DNA of 8,673 nt from Nitrospirota bacterium (GTDB lineage: Bacteria; Nitrospirota_A; Leptospirillia; Leptospirillales; Leptospirillaceae): assembly GCA_023480765.1 (NCBI GenBank), contig JAMCWZ010000046.1, forward strand, positions 13,120-21,792, written 5' to 3'. The position numbers and the translations under genes were made by a program. Shown piece after piece: positions 1 to 6,671 of the stretch (within the stretch, counting starts at the first letter, position 1; every line of letters begins with the position of its first letter). The notes under the pieces are model-generated. The model worked only from the letters and a program-made list of their open reading frames with translations, was not told the DNA's origin and ran no database searches.

Positions 1-17
1 TTCTTGACTCAGCTGGT
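1..17 (+). repeat. 17-bp word identical to 1594-1610 inside mnmE
   Basis: TTCTTGACTCAGCTGGT at 1-17 recurs exactly at 1594-1610. There it encodes the end of (L)LDSAG, the G3 motif of MnmE. The match stops at base 18. The word contains the TGA (5-7) that closes the yidC frame upstream. A 17-bp exact match is not expected by chance in 8.7 kb, so an assembly or edge artefact, or a fragment of another G-domain gene, is plausible. Sequence upstream of the window cannot be seen. Confidence 0.5.
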
Positions 18-22
18 TTCAG

Positions 23-781
23 ATGTTGTCAAAAAATTCGATGGATTTCAAAATATACGGTGAACCCAAACGTTATAGTTTGTTAAAGGAACAGGATGCC
101 GGCTTAATCGACACTATTGATTTTGGCTGGTTTATGTTCGGACGGATTCTTCTGATCAGTTTTTTGGCAAAACCGATTTTTCTTCTCATGTCTTATCTTG
201 TAGGAATTGTTCATAACTATGGAGTTGCAATTATTCTGGTAACAATTCTGATAAAGATCATCTTCTCTCCCTTGGCCTATATGAGTTACAAGAGTATTCA
301 TGAAATGCAAAGCTTGCAGCCAGATATTAAAAAGCTTCAGGCTAAATTCAAGGAAGACAAGGCCGCGCTGAATCAGGCACTTATGGAGTTGTACAAAGAA
401 AGGCGAGTCAACCCGTTGGGCGGATGTCTTCCTATGCTCGTCCAGATCCCTGTTTTCGTTGCGTTATATAATATTCTGAACAACACTGTCGAGCTACGAC
501 AGTCACCCTTTATTTTCTGGATTCATGACTTGTCGCTAAAAGACCCTTATTATGTGTTACCGATCGTCATGGGAATAACTATGATTCTTCAGTACAAGTT
601 AAACCCGTCATCACCCGATCCCGTCCAGCAGAAGGTCATGATGTTTGTACCGGTTGTGATGACGTTTTTCTTTCTAAACTTCCCGGCGGGTCTTGTGCTG
701 TACTGGCTTGTTAATAACGTTTTGACTATTGGTCAACAATATCTGACTGTAAATTATCTGATAAAAGCTAGAAAGGCTTAA
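23..781 (+). CDS. yidC: Membrane protein insertase YidC, C-terminal part (5'-truncated or edge-broken)
   Basis: YidC/Oxa1/Alb3 family insertase, which places inner-membrane proteins into the lipid bilayer alone or with SecYEG. The 252 visible residues cover the conserved insertase core. The first 20 or so (DFKIYGEPKRYSLL) resemble the last strand of the periplasmic P1 domain. Next come an amphipathic/hydrophobic stretch at about 35-63, then TM2 at about 66-84 with a basic Lys78 where E. coli has its groove arginine. A charged cytoplasmic hairpin follows at 88-128, then the signature NPLGGCLPMLVQIPVF (130-145). The last hydrophobic segments lie at about 175-190 and 205-235, ending LVNNVLTIGQQY. 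Diderm YidC is usually about 540 residues, so over half is missing on the 5' side. The ATG at 23 is unlikely to be the real start; an in-frame TGA at 5-7 blocks extension, but see the 17-bp repeat. The stop is 13 bases before mnmE, a common yidC-mnmE arrangement. Identity is secure; the 5' end is not. Confidence 0.93.
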   Translation: MLSKNSMDFKIYGEPKRYSLLKEQDAGLIDTIDFGWFMFGRILLISFLAKPIFLLMSYLVGIVHNYGVAIILVTILIKIIFSPLAYMSYKSIHEMQSLQPDIKKLQAKFKEDKAALNQALMELYKERRVNPLGGCLPMLVQIPVFVALYNILNNTVELRQSPFIFWIHDLSLKDPYYVLPIVMGITMILQYKLNPSSPDPVQQKVMMFVPVVMTFFFLNFPAGLVLYWLVNNVLTIGQQYLTVNYLIKARKA

Positions 782-794
782 ACTGAGGGTCATT

Positions 795-2132
795 ATGGAC
801 CCGATTGTTTCCGCGGCAACACGTTTGATCTCTCAACCGGTCGGCATCGTTCGACTTTCGGGAAAAGATCTTTTTCCGTCCTTTTCAGCCTTGATGGTGC
901 CCCCTTTAAAGGAGCCGGAACCTCGTAAGGTTTACCGGATTCGGGTGGGGGACATCGATGGCAGTATCATAGACGATGGTCTTCTCCTGTATTTCCGGTC
1001 TCCTCATAGTCTTACAGGGGAAGATGTTCTTGAGTTGCAACTTCACGGGAACCCTCATAGTCTACGTAAAGTGATCGCTCATGCCATTCATCTGGGGGCC
1101 CGGCAATCGCGTCCTGGTGAGTTTCTCTATCGAGCCTACCTTCATCACAAAATATCTCTTCTCAAGGCAGAATCTCTCAACAGGCTGATACAAGCTCCGT
1201 CTTTTGAAGATTACCGCTCCCGATTTAAAGAATATTCCGGTGAGGTCCAGTCTCCTCTTACCATATTGAGACAGAAATGGATGGACTTGCTGGCGTTATT
1301 TTATGTGGTTCTAGACCATGGGGATGAGGATGTCGGACGTCTTGAAAAAGATGTTATCTTCCGCCATATAGAGGATCTTTTGAAGACAATTCGAAGTTAT
1401 CGTGATGATTACAGACGTTCGAAAAAGCGTTGGAACGGTTTTTCAGTCCTGATAACGGGTCCTGTCAACTCCGGGAAATCTTCCCTTTTCAATAAGCTTC
1501 TCGGGGATGCACGCGCACTTGTGTCAGACATTCCGGGTACAACGAGAGATCTTCTGGAAGGGAGAATCTCTTCTGAGCACGGTGATATTATCCTTCTTGA
1601 CTCAGCTGGTATTCGCAAGACGGGGGACAAGATTGAAAAACAGGGGATTCGGCGAGCTTTGGAGGAAGCTCGGAAGGTTTCCTTGGTTCTTTGGGTCAAT
1701 TCACCGGATATCAATACTGATCCGGGTTCTATATTGGGAGTTCGGAAAGAGGGTCTTGTCCGGATCTGGAACAAATGTGATGTTCGCCCGTCGCCTTTAG
1801 GGCAGTCCGATTTTGAGATTTCTTCTCGCACGCGCAAAGGTATTTCCAGCCTCTACCAATTTTTGGAAGAAAAGGCTCGTACGTATTACCTGGAGGAGAT
1901 CGAGAAAGACGATCGCTCTGAAGGCGTTCTTTCCAGTCACAGGCAGTTTCTGTTCCTCGAGCGACTGGCGAAACATCTGGCAAACTTAAAGGATTTACTC
2001 GATCATCGATCCTGGGAAATTTTGTTGCACGACCTCGAGCGTTATAATCAGGAAATGCAGTTGGCCACGGGAATGGTGACCCATCATATGATCTATGACC
2101 GCGTCTTTCAGACATTTTGCATCGGAAAATAG
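795..2132 (+). CDS. mnmE: tRNA uridine-5-carboxymethylaminomethyl(34) synthesis GTPase MnmE
   Basis: MnmE (TrmE) is a cytoplasmic GTPase that works in a complex with MnmG. It installs the cmnm5 (or nm5) group on the wobble uridine U34 of certain tRNAs, using a folate one-carbon unit. The 445 residues match the family length. The N-terminal folate-binding domain has GIVRLSG (17-23), VLELQLHG (78-85) and GEFLYRAYL (108-116). The Ras-like G domain shows G1 GPVNSGKS (222-229), G2 GTTRD (248-252), G3 DSAG (269-272) and G4 NKCD (326-329). The chain ends with the diagnostic FCIGK (441-445), including the conserved Cys. Some usually strict patches are diverged: SERAFLN(G/D)K reads LYRAYLHHK, and the region after the G-domain linker reads VVLDHGDEDV. 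The ATG at 795 has a GAGGG ribosome site at 785-789. It lies 13 bases after yidC and 16 bases before the preferred mnmG start. Confidence 0.97.
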   Translation: MDPIVSAATRLISQPVGIVRLSGKDLFPSFSALMVPPLKEPEPRKVYRIRVGDIDGSIIDDGLLLYFRSPHSLTGEDVLELQLHGNPHSLRKVIAHAIHLGARQSRPGEFLYRAYLHHKISLLKAESLNRLIQAPSFEDYRSRFKEYSGEVQSPLTILRQKWMDLLALFYVVLDHGDEDVGRLEKDVIFRHIEDLLKTIRSYRDDYRRSKKRWNGFSVLITGPVNSGKSSLFNKLLGDARALVSDIPGTTRDLLEGRISSEHGDIILLDSAGIRKTGDKIEKQGIRRALEEARKVSLVLWVNSPDINTDPGSILGVRKEGLVRIWNKCDVRPSPLGQSDFEISSRTRKGISSLYQFLEEKARTYYLEEIEKDDRSEGVLSSHRQFLFLERLAKHLANLKDLLDHRSWEILLHDLERYNQEMQLATGMVTHHMIYDRVFQTFCIGK

Positions 2133-2148
2133 AAAGGTTTCTTGTCCT

Positions 2149-3966
2149 GTGAAAATTTGGGATGTTCTCATTATCGGAGGAGGGCATGCTGGCATAGAAG
2201 CTGCCTGTGCGTCTTCGCGCATGGGCCTCCAGACGTTGCTGGTCACAATGCATCTTGATCTCATCGGACAAATGTCTTGCAATCCTTCGGTGGGAGGGAT
2301 TGGTAAAGGACATATTGTCTCCGAGATTGAAGCCATGGGCGGAGCTATGTCCAAATTAGCGGATGCATCCGGTCTTCAGTTCAAAATGTTGAATACCCGA
2401 AAAGGCTATGCTGTTCAAGCTTTGCGCGTACAGTGTGACCGCTACAGGTACCGACAACAGGCCCGTATGTACCTCGAGAGCTTTCCGAATCTCTTTTTCC
2501 GGCAAGGAGAAGTTGTTGGATGGAATCTCAAAGGTTCACACGTGCATTCTATTTTGTTGCATGACGAGACGGAAGTCTTTGCCCACTCCTTTGTTCTGAC
2601 GTCAGGAACGTTCCTTTCCGGAAAATTACATGTTGGGAATCATCTTGTCGATGGCGGGCGGGGCGGGGAAAAAAATGCCTCCCATCTTTCTTCCCGGCTT
2701 CAGGGTGAAATGGGTCTTTCTGTTGGCCGCCTTAAAACCGGAACCCCTCCTCGACTTTCCGGCAAAACAATCGATTTTTCCCGCATGGAAATTCAACCCG
2801 GTGACTCCCCTCCAAGTTTTTTTTCGCATGATCCGTTGAAACATCAACTTTTTTTCGGCGGTGACCAATATCCATGCCATCTGACAACCACGAATATTCA
2901 TACAGCTGATATCATCCGGTCCAATTTGTCCCGCTCTCCCCTTTATTCCGGAAAGATTAAAGGAATTGGACCGCGATATTGTCCGTCGATCGAAGACAAG
3001 ATTGTCAAATTTCCAGATCGTGAAACTCACCATGTTTTTATTGAGCCGGAAGGTCTGGGTGTCGATGAATTTTATCCAAACGGTATTTCGACAAGTCTCC
3101 CCGTGGATGTTCAGGAATCGTTCGTTCATTCTATTGCTGGTCTTGAAAATGCCCAGATCACTCGTCCCGGGTATGCTGTCGAATACGATTTTGTTTTTCC
3201 GGACCAACTGGACCACTCCCTGAAGGTTTCACATCTGGATAACGTCTTCCTCGCCGGTCAGATCAACGGGACTACCGGATATGAAGAAGCAGCCGGACAG
3301 GGGCTTGTAGCGGGAATCAATGCGGGGTTGATGGTTAGGGGGGATCAGCCGTGGATTCCGGACCGTACAATCTCTTATATCGGGGTCATGGTAGATGATC
3401 TGGTTTCTCAAGGAGTCGACGAACCTTATCGGATGTTTACATCCCGGGCGGAAAACAGGCTTTTTATCCGCCATCATAATGCGGATGACCGTATGACACC
3501 TATCGCCAGGGCTCTGGGTATCATTCCTGATTTGCAATGGAATATTTTTGAACAGAAACGGCAATCATATGATCGATTGAAGAAAATACTCAAGACCACT
3601 CGAAGAGATGCAAAGAATCTTCTGGCTTTTCTCAAACAACCTGAGATTCATTTAGAAGACGTTCTCGATCAAACTTTTTCTGAGGAATATTCTTCTTGGC
3701 CTAACGGCTGGTCCGTCGGTTTTGAGTCGGAAATCAAGTATGAAGGGTATATTCGAATTTCGGAAAAAAAAGGCCATGATCTAAAGGAAGAGGATTACCC
3801 CATTCCAGTTGATTTCTGGAGTTCTCCTCCTCCTGGAGTTTCCAGGGAGATTTTTTCGCGACTGGTTAAAGCATCCCCTCGCACTTTTCGGGAGGCAGTG
3901 AAAATTCGAGGAATGACTCCTGGAGCTCTCGAATCCCTAAGAACAAGCCTCCGACATCGCCGGTGA
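2149..3966 (+). CDS. mnmG: tRNA uridine-5-carboxymethylaminomethyl(34) synthesis enzyme MnmG
   Basis: MnmG (GidA) is the FAD-dependent partner of MnmE in cmnm5U34 formation. With the GTG start at 2149 the protein has 605 residues (E. coli 629). FAD-binding GGGHAG is at 10-15. The two catalytic cysteines are present: Cys44 in QMSCNPSVGGIGKGH and Cys278 in GPRYCPSIEDK. AGQINGTTGYEEAAGQG (369-385) and SRAENRLFIRHHNADDR (432-448) are further signatures. The C-terminal MnmE/tRNA-binding domain ends with a KIRGMTPGALESL helix, so the gene is complete. The usual SKGPAV loop reads TRKGYAV, a notable divergence. GTG is preferred because family members begin only a few residues before D-V-I-I-G-G-G and AGAAAGG (2131-2137) precedes it. 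An ATG at 2095 would add 18 residues (623 in all) and overlap mnmE by 38 bases. rsmG follows after 4 bases. Confidence 0.96.
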   Translation: MKIWDVLIIGGGHAGIEAACASSRMGLQTLLVTMHLDLIGQMSCNPSVGGIGKGHIVSEIEAMGGAMSKLADASGLQFKMLNTRKGYAVQALRVQCDRYRYRQQARMYLESFPNLFFRQGEVVGWNLKGSHVHSILLHDETEVFAHSFVLTSGTFLSGKLHVGNHLVDGGRGGEKNASHLSSRLQGEMGLSVGRLKTGTPPRLSGKTIDFSRMEIQPGDSPPSFFSHDPLKHQLFFGGDQYPCHLTTTNIHTADIIRSNLSRSPLYSGKIKGIGPRYCPSIEDKIVKFPDRETHHVFIEPEGLGVDEFYPNGISTSLPVDVQESFVHSIAGLENAQITRPGYAVEYDFVFPDQLDHSLKVSHLDNVFLAGQINGTTGYEEAAGQGLVAGINAGLMVRGDQPWIPDRTISYIGVMVDDLVSQGVDEPYRMFTSRAENRLFIRHHNADDRMTPIARALGIIPDLQWNIFEQKRQSYDRLKKILKTTRRDAKNLLAFLKQPEIHLEDVLDQTFSEEYSSWPNGWSVGFESEIKYEGYIRISEKKGHDLKEEDYPIPVDFWSSPPPGVSREIFSRLVKASPRTFREAVKIRGMTPGALESLRTSLRHRR

Positions 3967-3970
3967 TCTC

Positions 3971-4603
3971 ATGACGAGGAAGCCGCTGGAATCAGGAGGG
4001 GTTTCTCCATTTTGTCTTGAAAGCCGGATAAATGATCTTTTTACGGAATACGTTGATATCCTCCATTCCTGGAACCAACGAGTCCGTTTAACGGGTTACA
4101 GAGAACCCGTTGAGATTCGTCATCACCTGGTAGATGAAGCACTGTTGGCCGCTACGTATTTTGATTTTTCGTCGTCAAAATCTTCCATCGTTGACTTCGG
4201 TTCGGGAAACGGAGCTCCTGGAGTTATCTTTGCGATCTTGAACCCATCCCTTCCAGTTCGTCTTGTCGAACGAAAACAAAAAAAACTCTCTTTTCTTTCG
4301 TACGTCGTATCCAGACTGAGCCTTGATAATGTAACGCTTTATGACAATCTTCTAACGGCTTTATCCGTCCAACGGCAATCTGTTTCCCAGGAAATCTGGA
4401 TGAAAGCCATCAGTATGCACTCGCTTCTGGATGCGCTTTCATCCTCCAAAAATAGGTCAGATGTCTATCGAATAAGGAAATTTGGGGAATTAGATCTCGT
4501 TCCTGGTTGCCAACCAATCCAAAAACATGTCATAAATTCGGAGGTTTGTTCTCTCTACCCCGTTTTTACTATCACGGTCTCAGAGGGTATTCTGACTGTT
4601 TGA
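3971..4603 (+). CDS. rsmG: 16S rRNA (guanine(527)-N(7))-methyltransferase RsmG, divergent
   Basis: RsmG (GidB) is a SAM-dependent methyltransferase that modifies G527 of 16S rRNA. The 210 residues match the usual size. The N-terminal helix carries YVDILHSWNQRVRLTGYREPVEIRHHLVDEALL (27-59), matching the family's WN-x4-LT ... H-x2-D-S pattern. The SAM loop is DFGSGNGAPG (75-84, usually VGTGxGxPG). The following strand is VRLVERKQKKLSFL (96-109), with Glu100 at the ribose-binding position. The conserved S-R-A motif of the next strand appears as MKA (144-146), and the C-terminal third is hard to align. This is the least conserved gene of the cluster, so activity is inferred from the fold and the mnmG-rsmG-parA position rather than from a full motif set. 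The ATG at 3971 lies 4 bases after mnmG; a weak GGTGA (3962-3966) overlapping the mnmG stop is the only Shine-Dalgarno candidate, suggesting coupled translation. Confidence 0.85.
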   Translation: MTRKPLESGGVSPFCLESRINDLFTEYVDILHSWNQRVRLTGYREPVEIRHHLVDEALLAATYFDFSSSKSSIVDFGSGNGAPGVIFAILNPSLPVRLVERKQKKLSFLSYVVSRLSLDNVTLYDNLLTALSVQRQSVSQEIWMKAISMHSLLDALSSSKNRSDVYRIRKFGELDLVPGCQPIQKHVINSEVCSLYPVFTITVSEGILTV

Positions 4604-4609
4604 AAGTGT

Positions 4610-4615
4610 TAAAAT
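4610..4615 (+). promoter_or_regulatory. Possible -10 box (TAAAAT) for parA
   Basis: TAAAAT at 4610-4615 matches five of six bases of a sigma-70 -10 hexamer. Its last T is the first base of parS, so transcription would start inside or just after parS. A bound ParB could then repress the parAB genes. No convincing -35 hexamer sits 16-18 bases upstream, so this is weak and the genes may simply be read through from mnmG-rsmG. Confidence 0.25.
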
Positions 4616-4630
4616 GTTCCACGTGGAACA
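4615..4630. promoter_or_regulatory. parS: parS centromere site
   Basis: TGTTCCACGTGGAACA is a perfect 16-base palindrome and fits the bacterial chromosomal parS consensus (TGTTNCACGTGAAACA in Bacillus, GTTCCACGTGGAAC in Pseudomonas). ParB binds it, loads as a CTP-dependent clamp and spreads along DNA. It lies between rsmG and the parA start, 20 bases before the TTG, so it may serve both as a centromere and as a control site for parAB. I saw no second copy in the window. Confidence 0.95.
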
Positions 4631-4637
4631 TTTACCC

Positions 4638-4647
4638 AAAGGGGGAA
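4638..4647 (+). promoter_or_regulatory. Strong ribosome binding site fixing the parA TTG start
   Basis: AAAGGGGGAA lies 5 bases (after the G run) before TTG 4651. It is the strongest purine-rich site in the region and matches the residue where ParA homology begins (AKIVAVANQKGGVGKTT). It therefore supports TTG rather than the in-frame ATG at 4507, which lies inside rsmG. Confidence 0.75.
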
Positions 4648-4650
4648 CTC

Positions 4651-5415
4651 TTGGCTAAAATTGTAGCAGTGGCGAACCAGAAGGGCGGAGTGGGAAAAAC
4701 AACGACGACTATAAATCTGGCCGCCTCGATGGCAGTGGAAGAGAAAAAAGTCCTCGTAATTGACCTTGACCCCCAAGGAAACTCCACAAGTGGATTGGGA
4801 GTTTCCGTTACGAAAACGATTCCAAGCGCCTATGATTTTTTGACAGGAAATAAAAACACAGAAGAAACAGTTATTGGGACACATCTCAAATATTTGCATG
4901 TGCTTCCTGGATCCTTGAATATGGCAGGATTTGAGTCGGAAGCTGCAACTGTTAAGGGATCTCAGGAACTGCTTCGAAACAAGTTAAAACATCCTTTTTT
5001 TGATCAATACCAGTATGTTTTTCTTGACTGTCCTCCCTCTCTGGGTTACATCACACTGAATGCTCTTGTTAGCGCAAGCTCCGTTCTAATCCCAGTGCAG
5101 TGCGAATTTTTTGCCCTGGAAGGCCTGTCTCATTTATTGAAAACGATTGAAAGAGTCAGAAAACAGTGGAATCCTGATTTGGAGGTCGAAGGTATCCTCC
5201 CCACAATGCATGACAAGAGGAACAAATTGTCAAACCAGGTTCTGGAAGATTTGCGCAACCATTTTCCCGAACTGATATTTAAAAGCGTGATTCCTCGAAA
5301 TGTAACTCTCGGCGAGGCTCCCAGTTACGGTAAACCTGTGTTGTTGCATGACGCTCTTTCAAGAGGAGCTCAGTCCTATCTGCATCTTGCCAGGGAGATC
5401 CTAGCATATGGCTAA
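4651..5415 (+). CDS. parA: Chromosome-partitioning ATPase ParA (Soj)
   Basis: ParA is a deviant-Walker ATPase that binds the nucleoid as an ATP dimer. ParB-parS complexes stimulate its ATPase, and the resulting gradient moves origins apart. From TTG 4651 the protein has 254 residues, a normal Soj size without the extra N-terminal DNA-binding domain of type Ia plasmid ParA. The deviant Walker A motif KGGVGKTT is at 11-18, Walker A' DLDPQGN at 38-44, and Walker B VFLDCPPSLG at 123-132. The C-terminal signature VTLGEAPSYGKPV is at 218-230. It is preceded by parS and a strong ribosome site, and its last 8 bases overlap parB, indicating coupled translation. The short, origin-type ParA and the mnmEG-rsmG context argue for a chromosomal rather than plasmid system. 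Confidence 0.97.
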   Translation: MAKIVAVANQKGGVGKTTTTINLAASMAVEEKKVLVIDLDPQGNSTSGLGVSVTKTIPSAYDFLTGNKNTEETVIGTHLKYLHVLPGSLNMAGFESEAATVKGSQELLRNKLKHPFFDQYQYVFLDCPPSLGYITLNALVSASSVLIPVQCEFFALEGLSHLLKTIERVRKQWNPDLEVEGILPTMHDKRNKLSNQVLEDLRNHFPELIFKSVIPRNVTLGEAPSYGKPVLLHDALSRGAQSYLHLAREILAYG

Positions 5416-6280
5416 ACATGGATTGGGAAGAGGTCTGGATTCCTTGTTTGAATCGGACGGTCCAGAGAAAAAAGATGAGGTCTACCTGATCCCGTGCGAT
5501 TCGATAAGAGTTAATCCTTATCAACCTCGAAAAATATTCCGGGATGAAGAAATCGAGGAGATGGCACAATCTTTATTAAATCATGGATTATTGCAGCCTA
5601 TAGTCGTCAGTCGTAAAAAAAATGGGCAAGAAGAAGGAGATTATGTTCTGATTTCGGGGGAGCGCAGGTTGCGTGCCGCCAGAAAGCTGTCATGGGAAGC
5701 AATACCGGCAATAGAACGTACAGTTTCAGACAAAGATCTTCTCGAATTGGCTCTTGTTGAAAATCTCCAACGATCAGACTTGAATCCAATAGAGATTGCT
5801 GAAGGTTTTAACCGATTGATTGAAGAATTCATGTGGACCCAAGAAAAATTAGCTCAGAATCTTGGAATGAAAAGATCGACAGTGGCAAATTTTCTTCGAA
5901 TACTGACGCTTTCTCCGGAGACAATTCAAAAAATTGAAACAGGTGTGATCAGTTTGGGGCATGCCAAGGTTTTATTGGGGGTAAAAGATTCAAAGGAACT
6001 AAATTCCATAGCGGATGAAATTGTTCAGAAAAAAATGTCAGTTCGAGACCTGGAGCACCGCCTTTCCAATAAAAAAGAAAAAAGGGGAATGCCTAGTTGG
6101 GCGGAAGAAGGGAAAGAGAAACTGACAAAATTTTTCTCGCGGCCGGTCAGTCTTGCTCTTGCAGGAAAAAAAATTCGAATCGCCATCGTACTTGAAAACG
6201 AAGAGGATTTGTCTCAGCTTATGCGAAGACTTACCGATTCAGACGTGTCCAAGAAGCTCAAGACCGGAGGAGATGAATGA
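5408..6280 (+). CDS. parB: Chromosome-partitioning protein ParB (Spo0J), parS-binding CTPase clamp
   Basis: ParB binds parS, hydrolyses CTP to slide and spread on DNA, and stimulates ParA. The 290 residues are typical. The N-terminal ParA-activating peptide KHGLGRGLDSLF is at 3-14. The CTPase domain has box I NPYQPRKIF (36-44), GLLQPIVV (60-67), box II GERRLRAA (84-91) and box III ENLQRSDLNPIEIAEGF (118-134). The parS-reading helix-turn-helix is WTQEKLAQNLGMKRSTVANFLRIL (143-166), followed by GHAKVLLG (184-191). A lysine- and glutamate-rich linker (about 215-240) leads to a dimerisation tail. ATG 5408 overlaps the parA end by 8 bases and has AGGGAG at 5392-5397. The stop overlaps the bactofilin start by 4 bases. 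All motifs needed for parS binding, CTP use and ParA activation are visible. Confidence 0.97.
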   Translation: MAKHGLGRGLDSLFESDGPEKKDEVYLIPCDSIRVNPYQPRKIFRDEEIEEMAQSLLNHGLLQPIVVSRKKNGQEEGDYVLISGERRLRAARKLSWEAIPAIERTVSDKDLLELALVENLQRSDLNPIEIAEGFNRLIEEFMWTQEKLAQNLGMKRSTVANFLRILTLSPETIQKIETGVISLGHAKVLLGVKDSKELNSIADEIVQKKMSVRDLEHRLSNKKEKRGMPSWAEEGKEKLTKFFSRPVSLALAGKKIRIAIVLENEEDLSQLMRRLTDSDVSKKLKTGGDE

Positions 6281-6669
6281 AGCCGATACATGGTGATACA
6301 AAGCAGAATAACATTATCGCTTTTTTGGGCAAGGAAACATACTTCAAAGGATATTTGCATTTTGAAGGAACGGTAAGGATAGACGGAAAACTTGAGGGAG
6401 AAATCGTTTCCAAAGATGTTCTGATCATAGGGGAAGGCGCAAATATCAAGGGTGATATCAAAGTACAAAAGGTAGTCTGTGGAGGAAATGTTACTGGAAC
6501 AATCGAATCTACTGAAGCAGTACAACTTGTGAAACCTTCGAATGTCCATGCGGATATCAAAACTCCTGTTCTCAGTATAGAAGAGGGTGTGATATTTAAC
6601 GGCAATTGCCGTATGGAAACAGGTTTTACAACGAACGAAGAACTGTCTTCCAATGAGACTACGTCGTAA
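6277..6669 (+). CDS. Bactofilin (polymer-forming cytoskeletal protein)
   Basis: Bactofilins (DUF583) are small proteins whose right-handed beta-helix core polymerises into filaments or membrane-associated scaffolds. They organise cell-wall enzymes, stalks or chromosome-segregation proteins. The core spans about residues 12-115 and shows the short repeating turns of a beta-helix: FEGTVRIDGKLEGEI (29-43), IGEGANIKGDIKVQ (51-64), GNVTGTIEST (70-79), NVHADIKTPVLSIEEGVIFNGNCRM (89-113). A short N-terminal tail and a polar C-terminal tail flank it, as usual; there is no signal peptide or membrane helix. The ATG overlaps the parB stop (ATGA, 6277-6280), and GGAGGA at 6266-6271 inside the parB end is a strong ribosome site. 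Translation should therefore be coupled to parB. This makes a link with ParABS plausible: Myxococcus bactofilins scaffold ParAB. I do not assign a subfamily name. Confidence 0.92.
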   Translation: MKPIHGDTKQNNIIAFLGKETYFKGYLHFEGTVRIDGKLEGEIVSKDVLIIGEGANIKGDIKVQKVVCGGNVTGTIESTEAVQLVKPSNVHADIKTPVLSIEEGVIFNGNCRMETGFTTNEELSSNETTS

Positions 6670-6671
6670 AA

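Noticed and set aside
1003..1061. 11-base direct repeat CCTCATAGTCT in mnmE
   Set aside because: Both copies encode a P-H-S-L peptide in conserved coding sequence; nothing suggests a mobile or regulatory repeat.
1729..2313. Long reverse-strand open frame (194 codons) over the mnmE end and mnmG start
   Set aside because: It lies opposite two well-supported genes, has low-complexity Arg/Ser-rich content and no recognisable domain.
2535..2550. CACGTG-containing word in mnmG as a second parS
   Set aside because: It lacks the flanking TGTT and AACA arms of the parS palindrome.
2626..3216. Reverse-strand open frame (196 codons) opposite mnmG
   Set aside because: It mirrors conserved mnmG codons and shows no family resemblance or ribosome site.
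4507..4650. N-terminal extension of ParA from an ATG at 4507
   Set aside because: The extra 48 residues overlap rsmG in another frame, run through parS and have no ParA-like character; homology and a strong ribosome site both begin at TTG 4651.
5510..5530. DnaA-box-like TTATCAACC in parB
   Set aside because: It does not match TTATNCACA, stands alone and lies in coding sequence, so no origin is claimed.
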